From contig NZ_CP033068.1 in NCBI RefSeq assembly GCF_003668995.1, positions 2,728,001 to 2,792,000 of the forward strand: 64,000 nt of DNA, read 5' to 3'. This DNA comes from Flavobacterium sp. 140616W15 (lineage in GTDB: Bacteria; Bacteroidota; Bacteroidia; Flavobacteriales; Flavobacteriaceae). The notes below the pieces were generated by a model that made no database searches, had not been told where the DNA came from, and saw only the letters and a list, made by a program, of their open reading frames with translations. The stretch's first letter is position 1. Every line of letters begins with the position of its first letter. A program made the position numbers and the translations under genes. Positions 1-8,977 of the stretch are shown here, in pieces.

Positions 1-468
1 GCTTTCTTAACCAAACCTCATCTCAATACCTTAAAACAACAATCAAAGTAAATTCTATTCCTTATATACAATAAGAAACAACAATCCTTCCTATATATAT
101 ACTATTCAACTCTTACTTCTCTAGACACCCTTATATAATATAAAACCTACTACCCTAGCCCCAATAGAAATGGAAATCCTTTTATGACGGGGTTCGACAT
201 AAAAGATTGAAATGTATAGTGGGATTGAGCTCCTGATAAAACTTACACCTATATAGTATAAACTTACACCTATATATAGTATGTCTTTTTATAATTTAAT
301 AGTGCTAACCAAGGATAGATATCTTATTTTACTTAAAAACCAATTTCACCTATATGAATAGAACTTCTGTTATCTTTGATAAAGGTATTCGGCAGACACT
401 CCTCTTGATTATTTTCAAAATGCAATGCTTTGCCGTTAATCACAATTTTTATAACACCTCTATAACTT
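1..468. other. AT-rich intergenic stretch with short tandem repeat
   Basis: No convincing gene lies in the first 468 bases. A roughly 20-bp unit beginning aacttacacctata occurs twice in tandem (about 240-259 and 261-282), and a shorter relative, ttcacctatatga, follows at about 345. On the minus strand, 443-333 reads as a GTG-started 36-codon frame (INGKALHFENN in its N-terminal half). It has coding-like composition but no recognisable family, and could be a decayed gene divergent from the Crp/Fnr regulator. Nothing else is supportable. Confidence 0.4.
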
Positions 469-1041
469 ATGACTGAACTTGAACAATATATAAATTCTCA
501 TTTTGAAATAATTCAGCCCTCCGAATTGACCGCAGTAAGTTCTCTTTTTAAACAGGTAACTTTAAAAAAAGGCGAGTATCTCTTAACGGAAGGAAGGATA
601 TGTGACACATTTTGTTTTATCAAATCTGGTTTCTTAAGAATATTTACAATCCCTAACGGAATTGAGGTTACACAATGGATAGCAACAACAGGATATTTTG
701 GTACAGATTTTTCAAGCTTCTTTTTTAGCAGTCCTTCACATTGGACAATTCAGGCTTTGGAAAACACAGAACTGTTTATTATTACAAAAGAAGATTATAC
801 TAAAATAGAAAGTCTTGTTCCTAACTGGGCTAAACTCGAAAGAACTTTCTTGATTAAATGCCTAACAATGATGGAAAGTCGAATTCAGAATCATTTGTCT
901 TTGTCGGCAGAAGAAAGATATCTTCATTTTTTTGAAAACAATAAGATTTTATTTAATAACATTCCCCTCCAATATATAGCTTCGATGCTTGGAATGACGC
1001 CTGAAACTTTTAGCAGGATTAGAAAAAAACTATCGACTTAA
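469..1041 (+). CDS. Crp/Fnr-family transcriptional regulator
   Basis: Cytoplasmic DNA-binding regulator of the cAMP-receptor-like superfamily, 190 aa. Residues about 20-115 form the cyclic-nucleotide-binding-type beta-roll (LKKGEYLLTEG, then FIKSGFLRIF, the usual 'KGE.i..eG....y.i..G' spacing). A helix-turn-helix fills the last 35 residues (YIASMLGMTPETFSRIRKKL). The ligand pocket lacks the canonical cAMP-contacting arginine/serine pair, so, as in many Bacteroidota Crp-like proteins, the ligand is unknown. A frameshifted SRPBCC gene follows on the same strand about 80 nt downstream. Family assignment is firm; the regulon is not known. Confidence 0.85.
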   Translation: MTELEQYINSHFEIIQPSELTAVSSLFKQVTLKKGEYLLTEGRICDTFCFIKSGFLRIFTIPNGIEVTQWIATTGYFGTDFSSFFFSSPSHWTIQALENTELFIITKEDYTKIESLVPNWAKLERTFLIKCLTMMESRIQNHLSLSAEERYLHFFENNKILFNNIPLQYIASMLGMTPETFSRIRKKLST

Positions 1042-1121
1042 ATTCTTGATTTTTGTCAAGAGCAAAATCAGTTTTACGTAAGACCTTTGTTGTATTAATC
1101 ACAATAACAAATAAAACAACA

Positions 1122-1555
1122 ATGGCATTTTTATTAAACACCGAAATCGTAATTAACGCAACTCCTAATAAAGTTTGGGCAATACTAACTGACTTTAAAA
1201 ACTACCCTAATTGGAATCCGTTTATTACATCATTGACAGGTGACTTTGAAATAGGAAAAAAAATTATAGTTAGAATAGAGCCACCGGAAGTAAAAGCAAG
1301 TACGTTTAAAGCGATAGTTACAGGTTTTGAAGTCAACGAAAAAATAAGTTGGTTTGGTATATTTATAATGAGAGGTTTTTTTGACGGAGAACATAATTTT
1401 GAACTTACTGACAACGGAAACGGCACAACAACTCTTGTACAATACGAAAATTTCACTGGTATTCTCGTCCTAATCTTCAAAAAACACTGAATAATAACAC
1501 CAAACGAGGATTTGAAGCAATGAATAAAAAAGTAAAAAAACTGGCTGAAAGATAA
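1122..1555 (+). pseudogene. SRPBCC-domain protein, frameshifted
   Basis: START/Bet v1-like (SRPBCC, polyketide-cyclase type) small-ligand protein. The ATG at 1122 (MAFLLNTEIVINATPNKVW) is preferred over the TTG at 1053 because the family begins right before this first strand. The reading frame stops at 1488-1490 (FKKH*), but the next frame continues directly with the expected C-terminal helix (NNNTKRGFEAMNKK...) to a stop at 1553-1555. One extra A in the A6 run at 1479-1484 would restore a single 144-aa protein, the normal family length. Either the gene is broken or the homopolymer was miscounted. The base order does not place AAAAAAC in the correct frame for programmed -1 slippage. Confidence 0.75.
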
Positions 1556-1709
1556 ATGCGAAAGAAACTTCGATTCAGTCTTTAATAAGTCATCATTTTT
1601 ATATCTGAAAATATTTACAAACAAGAATTCCATTGCTAATTTAATCCTGAAAAAGGCAAAAGAACCAAACAAAGCTATTTGGTCTAAGTCTAAATAAATT
1701 TAAAAGTTT

Positions 1710-1717
1710 TACATTTG
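1710..1717 (+). promoter_or_regulatory. -7 element (TAnnTTTG) of the TonB receptor locus
   Basis: TACATTTG matches the Bacteroidota -7 consensus exactly. It lies 23 nt before the start codon of the TonB-dependent receptor, giving a short leader. A TTTG at 1678-1681 is too far upstream (28 nt) to be a textbook -33 element. Confidence 0.5.
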
Positions 1718-1740
1718 CAAAAATTTTAAAACACTTTAAA

Positions 1741-4470
1741 TTGAGATATTTCGTTTTTTTATTCCTCTTTATTACCACTACTATTTCAGCACAGCAACTC
1801 TTAATAAAAGGATATGTTATTGAAAGCATAACTCAAAAACCGCTACAAAGTGTTACTGTTTTGGACGTAGAATCGAACAAATGGACAATAACTGACGAAA
1901 AGGGATATTTTGAAATCAAATTAAACGATACCAAACAATTTAACTTGAATTTCCATTTATTGGGCAAACAAGAAAAAAATATCACATATACTAAAGAACA
2001 AGTTTCGAAACCTATAATTGTAGAGTTAGAAAATGATGATTTAAGGTTAAAAGAAATTATTGTTACTGCCCGAAAAGGAAAAGACTTCTCAGAGATTATC
2101 TTGGGAAGGGAAGCTATTAATCAGGTACAGGCTTTTTCTCTTAGTGATGTTTTAGAACAATTACCAGGTCAGGCTACTACTAATTTTGACATGAATGAGT
2201 TTAAGACCATTGCTTTTAGAACAGTAAGACCAAATACCATTAGTAATAGTGCATATGGTAACAAATCTTTTGGAACCGCTGTCGTTGTCGATGGAATACC
2301 GATTTCAAACAATGAAAATATGCAATCCTATGGGGGGAACTATGGGGCAAATGGTGCAGGTCCATTCTCTCCTAATTTAATTGGTTTTGGGGATCCTTCA
2401 GCCAATGATTTTAACGGTTATTTTTCTAATGCGAATTTTGGAGCAGATTTAAGACAGATTTCAACAGGAAATATCGAAAAGATTGAAGTAGTTCAAGGTA
2501 TTCCATCAGCTAAATATGGTGATTTGACTTCAGGATTAATTAAGATTGAACAGAAAGCAGGACAATCCCCTTTTAAAATTTACGCTTCTTTGAGAGATGG
2601 AACTAGCGAATATGGTTTTTCTAAAGGCTTTAAAATCAGTGATAATTTTGGTTTTTTAAATGCTAGCCTAAATTACACTAAATCTAACTCAGAGCCTCGC
2701 GTTTCTTATACGAAATACGATCGTGTTAATACAAGTTTGATGTGGAGTTGGGCCAACAAAAACATTCGTAATTCATTTTCTGTTGACTATGGTTTTAATA
2801 ATGACAATGTTAATTATGAAGCTGAAGGTACAGATGATAAGATCGTTAAGAATAAAAAGAAAGACCTCTCGATTTCAAACCGTTTCAAAATAAATTTTTC
2901 GGAAAGTTATTTTGATAATTTAGATGTAAATTTCAATTTTTCTTATGGCGAGCAAAACACTTTTGAATCAAAAGTAGTAAATATTGGCGGAACGATAGTA
3001 GGTACAAGTACTACCGAAGGAGTCTACGAAGGAAGCTATACATCACCTAGTTATACTAGTATAAAAGCAGTAGAAGGTATTCCTATTTCTTCTTTTTTAT
3101 CTGCCGACTTACATAAATCTATCTCTACAGATAGCTGGATACATAATATATCTTATGGAACTTCTATTAGAATGAGTGATAATAAAGGTCGTGGACGTTT
3201 AGGAAGCCCAGAAACGATGGATGGCGCTTTTACAAATGGAAATGGTGGATCTGGACAGGCTTTCCGACCTTATAATTATGCTGATAATATTTTGGCTGAA
3301 TATCAATTTTCACTTTACGCTGAAGACAATATCGTAAAAAATTGGGATCGAAGCGCTTTAAGCATTGACGCTGGTTTACGTTATGATAATCAATACGGAT
3401 ATTCTTTTTTAGCGCCACGTATTAACACCTCTTATGCGCAGGATGATTTTAAGATTCGAGGAGGGTTTGGTTTAACCTCTAAAGCACCTTCTTTAAATCA
3501 AGTTTATACTGGTCCCCGCTATTATGATGCTGTTTTAGGAGATTACAGATTACCAGGTTATTATAATTTGGGGATTGTTCAGACTTTTATCGATTATCCT
3601 AATAATGAAAATTTAAAGCCTTCAAAAAGTTTGCGTTCAGAAATTGGTTTTGATTACAAACTGCCTTTTGCTACAGTAAACATTACTGGGTTTTATAATA
3701 ATTTATATGACGGAATTACAAGTCAGCAGCTTCCTACAACACGTCAGGTTGCTGATCTGCAAATTAACTATAACGGAAATCAGACACCTACTTATACAAT
3801 TACAGGATATTCGCCTTTTTACTATTTACAAACACAATTGGTAAACAAATACATATCGAAAGATAGAGGTGTCGAGTTTTTTATGAATTTTGATAAAACT
3901 TTTATTAGAAACATCTCTTTTGATTTTAATGGAATCTACGTACAAACGACAAATCGTAATGATGTCGATAGTTATTATCGCTCTACAAATGCGAAAACAC
4001 CCGAGAAATATGGCCTATATAAACCTTATGATGAAAATTACAAAAGTTTTAATTTATCAGGAAATATAAGTTACCATTTACCTAAAATTGGTATGGTGAT
4101 CGCAGTTAGAAGTGAGCATTTTATTATAAGCGATAATAATTATAGTAAGGACAACGAATTGTATGCCTATTTAGATCAGAACTTAAACAAGGTTTTAATT
4201 CCTAAAGAAGATCAAAACAACACTGCCCTTTACGGACATATTATGAAAACAAAGTCTGTTTATGACAGAGAGCTTCAAAAAGTATATCATAACTTTAATC
4301 TGCGAGTTTCGAAAGATTTCCTTAATGGATTTAGATTTTCATTCTATGCCAATAATTTTTTAGATCTAAAACAAACAGAAATTGCCTTTGTTAATGGTAC
4401 TAATGAACAACGAATAAAACCTGACATGGTGAAATTATCCTTTGGAACCAAGATCGAATATCAATTTTAA
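1741..4470 (+). CDS. TonB-dependent receptor with carboxypeptidase-like N-domain
   Basis: Outer-membrane, TonB/ExbBD-energised importer, 909 aa. Order: signal peptide (residues 1-18, cleaving after SAQ), carboxypeptidase-regulatory-like beta-sandwich (about 20-100), plug domain (about 105-260; VVVDGIPIS, then IEKIEVVQGIPSAKYG), then a 22-strand-type barrel ending in an aromatic residue (KIEYQF), the usual outer-membrane insertion signal. The start is a TTG: no ATG lies nearby and the signal peptide begins exactly here. It is not paired with a SusD homologue, which argues against a classical glycan PUL. The next three genes (lipoprotein, second barrel, di-heme peroxidase) are co-oriented, suggesting metal, heme or another small-ligand uptake. 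The substrate is not evident from sequence. Confidence 0.9.
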   Translation: MRYFVFLFLFITTTISAQQLLIKGYVIESITQKPLQSVTVLDVESNKWTITDEKGYFEIKLNDTKQFNLNFHLLGKQEKNITYTKEQVSKPIIVELENDDLRLKEIIVTARKGKDFSEIILGREAINQVQAFSLSDVLEQLPGQATTNFDMNEFKTIAFRTVRPNTISNSAYGNKSFGTAVVVDGIPISNNENMQSYGGNYGANGAGPFSPNLIGFGDPSANDFNGYFSNANFGADLRQISTGNIEKIEVVQGIPSAKYGDLTSGLIKIEQKAGQSPFKIYASLRDGTSEYGFSKGFKISDNFGFLNASLNYTKSNSEPRVSYTKYDRVNTSLMWSWANKNIRNSFSVDYGFNNDNVNYEAEGTDDKIVKNKKKDLSISNRFKINFSESYFDNLDVNFNFSYGEQNTFESKVVNIGGTIVGTSTTEGVYEGSYTSPSYTSIKAVEGIPISSFLSADLHKSISTDSWIHNISYGTSIRMSDNKGRGRLGSPETMDGAFTNGNGGSGQAFRPYNYADNILAEYQFSLYAEDNIVKNWDRSALSIDAGLRYDNQYGYSFLAPRINTSYAQDDFKIRGGFGLTSKAPSLNQVYTGPRYYDAVLGDYRLPGYYNLGIVQTFIDYPNNENLKPSKSLRSEIGFDYKLPFATVNITGFYNNLYDGITSQQLPTTRQVADLQINYNGNQTPTYTITGYSPFYYLQTQLVNKYISKDRGVEFFMNFDKTFIRNISFDFNGIYVQTTNRNDVDSYYRSTNAKTPEKYGLYKPYDENYKSFNLSGNISYHLPKIGMVIAVRSEHFIISDNNYSKDNELYAYLDQNLNKVLIPKEDQNNTALYGHIMKTKSVYDRELQKVYHNFNLRVSKDFLNGFRFSFYANNFLDLKQTEIAFVNGTNEQRIKPDMVKLSFGTKIEYQF

Positions 4471-4492
4471 ATTTTAATACAACTTCAATTTT

Positions 4493-5845
4493 ATGAAAAA
4501 TATAATCCTATTATTTGCTATTGCAGTTACTTTTTTTTCTTGCACTATCAATGATGATTTTGGAGGTGGCACTAACTTACAGCCAGTTTCTTTTACTGTA
4601 AATTTAAAATACGATAAGGATCAATACAATGGTTTAGTTGTCAATACTGGAAATGTCGTTTTAACGAATACGAACACGGGAGATACTTATAAAGCAACTT
4701 CAAATACTACTGGTATTGCTAGTTTTACAAATATTCTTCCAGGAACTTATAATATAACAGCAACGAAAGTGCTAACAAGTCAAGAGTTTTCTGATTTGTT
4801 TCAATTTGTTCCTTCAACTGAGACGGTGACGTTTAATGGGGTACAAGAAAATATAACTGTTAACGCTAATATTACCTCAACCAATATTGATTTAAAAGCG
4901 GCAAGAATTGGAGATTTAGTTATAAAACAAATTTATTATGCTGGTTCTCATGCATCACAAGGTGCATCATTTCGCGATCAGTTTATTGAAATCTATAATA
5001 ACTCTAACGAAGTAATTTATGCTGATGGTTTATATATTGGTCAGCTTTATGGTAAAATAAATACTATCCAAAGCTCTTTTACATTAGCAAACGGTCAGTA
5101 TGACTGGAGTAAATCAATTGGTATGACATCTGGATCTGATGCGAATACAAAAAATGTTTATGCCGATTATGTTATAAGAATTCCTGGTTCTGGAACGCAA
5201 TACCCCATAAAAGCTGGAGAAAGTATTGTTATTGCTCAAACGGCAATTAATCATAAATTTCCTTTAGTTGATAATACTGGTATTCCTGTAAGTGTGAAAA
5301 ATCCAGATTTAACTATTGATTTAAGTGGTGCTGATTTTGAAGTGTATTTAGGGGATTATCTTTTGTCAAAAGGGAAAGATGTTTATCGTTATGATATTCA
5401 AAATCCAGCTGTTAAGGATATGGAAATTGGCTATTGGGGTCGTGCTGGATACGATAGCGGTAATCAAGATTTCTTAATCGATAATCCTGGGAGAGATAGT
5501 TTTATTATATTTCGTACTGATGATTTAAATAAATTTTCAGATTACTCAGATCCATCAATAACTACAATAGATAGTAAAACTAAATTCTTTCTGCAAATAC
5601 CAACAAAGGATATTATAGATGGTGTTGATTTACAAAATTTTAACCCTAGTTCTCAAAGACCAAAAATGTTGCCTTCAGAAATAGATGCTTCTTTCACGAA
5701 TTGTGATGCTGCATTTAACTCGCAATCTGTTATTAGAAAGACTAAAAGCATTGTTAACGGTCGCAGAATTTTAGAAGACAGTAATAATTCGGCTAATGAT
5801 TTTGTAAAATTGCCTATGGCAAATCCTAGAGGTTTCGCAAACTAA
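4493..5845 (+). CDS. DUF4876-type surface lipoprotein
   Basis: 450-aa lipoprotein: signal peptide with lipobox ending FFSC (cysteine at residue 17), so it should be acylated and sit in the outer membrane. Residues about 30-130 look like a prealbumin/carboxypeptidase-like beta-sandwich (GNVVLTNTNTGDTY, TGIASFTNILPGTYNI). From about 140 the sequence resembles a lamin-tail-like fold (IYNNSNEVIYADGLYIGQL). I place it in DUF4876 by recall of this N-domain/lamin-tail arrangement next to TonB receptors. It starts 22 nt after the receptor stop, so it is surely co-transcribed and probably acts as an extracellular partner of that receptor. Ligand unknown. Confidence 0.7.
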   Translation: MKNIILLFAIAVTFFSCTINDDFGGGTNLQPVSFTVNLKYDKDQYNGLVVNTGNVVLTNTNTGDTYKATSNTTGIASFTNILPGTYNITATKVLTSQEFSDLFQFVPSTETVTFNGVQENITVNANITSTNIDLKAARIGDLVIKQIYYAGSHASQGASFRDQFIEIYNNSNEVIYADGLYIGQLYGKINTIQSSFTLANGQYDWSKSIGMTSGSDANTKNVYADYVIRIPGSGTQYPIKAGESIVIAQTAINHKFPLVDNTGIPVSVKNPDLTIDLSGADFEVYLGDYLLSKGKDVYRYDIQNPAVKDMEIGYWGRAGYDSGNQDFLIDNPGRDSFIIFRTDDLNKFSDYSDPSITTIDSKTKFFLQIPTKDIIDGVDLQNFNPSSQRPKMLPSEIDASFTNCDAAFNSQSVIRKTKSIVNGRRILEDSNNSANDFVKLPMANPRGFAN

Positions 5846-5912
5846 ATTATAAAGAAAGGAATAAAATAACAACGTGTTAGTTTTATTTTTTAAACAAGTT
5901 AGAATCTTAAAA

Positions 5913-7472
5913 ATGATTTCAAAAAAAGCAATATTATTTTTTTTACTACTGTTAAGTTGTACTGTACAAGCACAACTTAAAGATAGTCTATTGGTCAATC
6001 AAAACTCATTCTATAATGATATTGGGGTTCAATTATTTGAAACTCCCCTCTTCTTCACCTCTCATAATTTAAGTGATTTTACACAAACTCAAATTGATTT
6101 TGAGCAAAAGCTAATGCCTTTTAAACGTGTACAAACTGCTGAAAAGGCAACAAAGTACTCATTTTCAACACATGGAATTTTCAATATAAAACCTAGATTA
6201 CGACTTTTTGGAAATTTTATTTACAATCAAATACGTGAAGATGGTTTAGGATATAACCTTACAACAGAGCGTACGGAAAATCAGAACGTACTTTCTCCTA
6301 ATTATTTTTTCGCACCAAAGAAAGGAAATTGGGAAATTCAAAATTACAACTTAAATGGAGGTGTATCTTATCAATTAGAAAATAATATATTGTTGGGAGC
6401 AACTGTTTTTTATATCAATAGTAAAAATTATCGAAAAATTGACCCTCGCCCACAAGTTGCGCTGAGTAAATATGGAGGAGAATTACATGGCGGTTATGTT
6501 TACAAAGATCATCGTGTGTTTGGTTCTGTAGGAATGTCAAAAAAAACAGAAACAGGTGATATCGATTACGTCGATGATACCCAAAATGCTCCTGCCTATC
6601 CAGAAACATTCACTACTTTTTCTTCTGGATATGGTCGTGTCGTTTTTAATTCGTCTTATAATAAGTATATCTATAATACAATTGATAAAAATTTTGGTTT
6701 GGGATACCAATTTCAGAATGATAGAAACAGTTTGGGTGTGACCTATAAATTCAACAAATCAATGGAGGATTTATACAGAAAAGATGCTAATGGTAATGTT
6801 TACATACAAAAAGATTTAAAACAGTACCGTTATCGCTTTTATTCGAATACTGCAAAATTGAATTATTATCACGACGGAGCGTCTAAAGATTATAAGCTAC
6901 AATTAGAATATAGTGCTGGTCAGGGAGATAATTTTTCGGTGGCAGAAAACGGGCAAAACTACAGAATGAATTTAGATCGTTTGCAACTTAGTAGCGGGAT
7001 TATTAAAAAAGAAAACGATCGTGTAATTTATAATTTTGAACTAATTGGTGCTTATGCTAAACATAAATACATTGATTTATTAGGCAACACAAATAAAAAA
7101 TTAAACACTTTAGAAATTCAGGCAGTATTTAATAAAGATCTTTTTGTTAATGAAAAGAACAAATTAAACCTTGAATTTGGTGTGAATTATTATGTTGCAT
7201 TAAACGAAGATCTGGTATATGTACCCACCTCATCAAATACCTCTTTTGCAGATAATGTGATTATTCCGGATCATGCTTATGATAGCACTTCAAAATTACA
7301 GTCGAATATTGTTGCTAATTATTATATCAAATTACCTAAGAAAAAAACACTTCAACTTTTTATAAATTATAAAACATTAACGGCATTAGACAATAAACAT
7401 TTAGAGTACTATGCCAATTTAAATACAAAAGCAAGCACTTACTTCAATGGTGGGATTTCGATAAATTATTAA
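5913..7472 (+). CDS. Outer-membrane beta-barrel protein, DUF6850-like
   Basis: 519 aa from ATG 5913. The longer in-frame start at 5874 would put 13 extra residues before an obvious signal peptide (KKAILFFLLLLSCTVQAQ), so it is rejected. After the signal, the chain is a run of alternating-polarity strands with aromatic girdles and ends ...GGISINY, with a C-terminal aromatic typical of Bam substrates. No catalytic motif is visible. It lies between the DUF4876-type lipoprotein and the cytochrome c peroxidase, 67 nt after the former. The DUF6850 label is from recalled gene order and is tentative; the barrel nature is well supported. Confidence 0.6.
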   Translation: MISKKAILFFLLLLSCTVQAQLKDSLLVNQNSFYNDIGVQLFETPLFFTSHNLSDFTQTQIDFEQKLMPFKRVQTAEKATKYSFSTHGIFNIKPRLRLFGNFIYNQIREDGLGYNLTTERTENQNVLSPNYFFAPKKGNWEIQNYNLNGGVSYQLENNILLGATVFYINSKNYRKIDPRPQVALSKYGGELHGGYVYKDHRVFGSVGMSKKTETGDIDYVDDTQNAPAYPETFTTFSSGYGRVVFNSSYNKYIYNTIDKNFGLGYQFQNDRNSLGVTYKFNKSMEDLYRKDANGNVYIQKDLKQYRYRFYSNTAKLNYYHDGASKDYKLQLEYSAGQGDNFSVAENGQNYRMNLDRLQLSSGIIKKENDRVIYNFELIGAYAKHKYIDLLGNTNKKLNTLEIQAVFNKDLFVNEKNKLNLEFGVNYYVALNEDLVYVPTSSNTSFADNVIIPDHAYDSTSKLQSNIVANYYIKLPKKKTLQLFINYKTLTALDNKHLEYYANLNTKASTYFNGGISINY

Positions 7473-7502
7473 ATTTTATGGTAATCAAAAAATAATAATT
7501 TA

Positions 7503-7510
7503 TAATTTTG
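7503..7510 (+). promoter_or_regulatory. -7 element (TAnnTTTG) upstream of the cytochrome c peroxidase
   Basis: TAATTTTG, an exact consensus match, lies 36 nt before the start codon in the 74-nt gap after the barrel gene. The peroxidase may therefore have its own promoter besides readthrough from the TonB receptor. Confidence 0.4.
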
Positions 7511-7546
7511 CAATTCCTTTGATTTGAAAGTCAATATTACCCAAAA

Positions 7547-8728
7547 ATGAAAAAAAAATCAGTTCTAATAATCCTTTTATTACTTAGTATAACATTAGTT
7601 TCCGTAAGAAATTACAATCCTGATAATGACAACTATTATTCTATAGCGGAATTAAAAAAATTGTACAGCAGTGGCGATCACAGTAAATGGCCTAAGCCAA
7701 CTATTGATAGTTCAGTTGTTGATTTTGAAGATCTAGGAGTACTTCCGAATGTTGTATTTCCAGAAGATAATCCTTATTCACTTGCAAAAAGAGAATTAGG
7801 TAAAATACTTTTCTTTGACCCAAGGTTGTCTGGTTCACAACAAATATCTTGTGCTTCGTGCCATGATCCTGAATTAGGTTGGGGAGATGGAAAACGCGTT
7901 TCTAATGGACATGACAGAACACCAGGTACACGAAATTCAAAGCCAATTATAAACGTTGCTTTTTCTAAGATTTTTTTCTGGGATGGACGTGCAGCAACTT
8001 TAGAAGAGCAGGCAAAATTTCCTATTGCCGATGTTAAAGAAATGAATAACCATATGGATATTGCTGTAAAGAATATTCAAAAGATAGAAGGATACAAAAA
8101 GTTTTTTTATAGCGCTTATGGGGAAGAAAAAGTAACAGAGGAAAAAATCCTAAAAGCTATTGCAACTTTTGAGCGTACGATTGTAAGTCGAAAAAGTCGT
8201 TTTGATAAATTCATTGAGGGAGATAGTACACAACTTTCAGATAAAGAAGTTAACGGATTACATTTATTTAGAACAAAAGCTAGATGCCTTAATTGCCATA
8301 ATTCTTCTTATTTCTCAGACAATCAATTCCATAATGCTGGTTTGACATATTACAAACGAAAATACGAAGATTTAGGTAGATATTATGTTACACACAATCC
8401 TGAAGATGTTGGAAAATTTAAAACGCCTTCATTAAGAGAAATTACACATACGGGACCTTATATGCACAATGGATTATTTCCTCAATTAAGAGGGGTTTTG
8501 AATTTATATAATGCCGGAATGCCGAATATAAAACCTAAAGGTGATCAGGTTAATGACAAATTATTCCCTGTAACTTCACCTTTATTGAAAAAATTAAATT
8601 TGACTGAACAAGAACTACAAGATCTTGAAGCTTTCTTAAAAAGTATATCATCTGGAATTTATCGCGAACCTGCTCCTGAAGAATTCCCTAAAAAGAAAGA
8701 AAAGATTGCAAAAAGCAAAACGATTTAG
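7547..8728 (+). CDS. Di-heme cytochrome c peroxidase / MauG-family protein
   Basis: Periplasmic c-type di-heme enzyme that normally reduces H2O2 with electrons from a small cytochrome or, in MauG relatives, performs protein oxidation. 393 aa with an N-terminal signal sequence (residues about 5-20). Two heme sites are explicit: CASCH at 102-106 and CLNCH at 247-251. Further CCP/MauG blocks are present: LGKILFFDPRLS, FFWDGRA, KTPSLREIT and PYMHNG. Spacing of 74 nt after the barrel gene and an internal -7 element suggest membership of the TonB receptor locus with some independent control. A stable bidirectional terminator follows. Which redox substrate it uses cannot be told from sequence. Confidence 0.88.
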   Translation: MKKKSVLIILLLLSITLVSVRNYNPDNDNYYSIAELKKLYSSGDHSKWPKPTIDSSVVDFEDLGVLPNVVFPEDNPYSLAKRELGKILFFDPRLSGSQQISCASCHDPELGWGDGKRVSNGHDRTPGTRNSKPIINVAFSKIFFWDGRAATLEEQAKFPIADVKEMNNHMDIAVKNIQKIEGYKKFFYSAYGEEKVTEEKILKAIATFERTIVSRKSRFDKFIEGDSTQLSDKEVNGLHLFRTKARCLNCHNSSYFSDNQFHNAGLTYYKRKYEDLGRYYVTHNPEDVGKFKTPSLREITHTGPYMHNGLFPQLRGVLNLYNAGMPNIKPKGDQVNDKLFPVTSPLLKKLNLTEQELQDLEAFLKSISSGIYREPAPEEFPKKKEKIAKSKTI

Positions 8729-8850
8729 AAATATTAGAGCTTTGTTTTATATACTTAAAGTTCGTACTACTTTATAAATTCAATTTCATAAATGCACTAA
8801 AATACAGGCAAGAAACAATATGATTAAGTTTCTACCCTATCAAAAAAAAA

Positions 8851-8882
8851 AAAAATCCTGAAATATTTTCAGGATTTTTTTA
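8851..8882. terminator. Bidirectional rho-independent terminator
   Basis: Stem TCCTGAAA (8856-8863), 3-nt loop, TTTCAGGA (8867-8874), flanked by an A run and a T run. It separates the convergent peroxidase (+) and outer-membrane efflux (-) genes and can serve both. Confidence 0.85.
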
Positions 8883-8977
8883 TACTTACAAACCAATAGA
8901 AATTCCGATAAAGTTTCAAATACAAGATTTTATAAATTGATTTAAAGTTTAATAACAGAATCAGTGTACAATTAATT

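Noticed and set aside
1479..1490. Programmed -1 frameshift in the SRPBCC gene at AAAAAAC
   Set aside because: The heptamer is out of register with the zero frame (codons read AAA AAA CAC), there is no downstream stimulatory fold, and a simple indel explains it.
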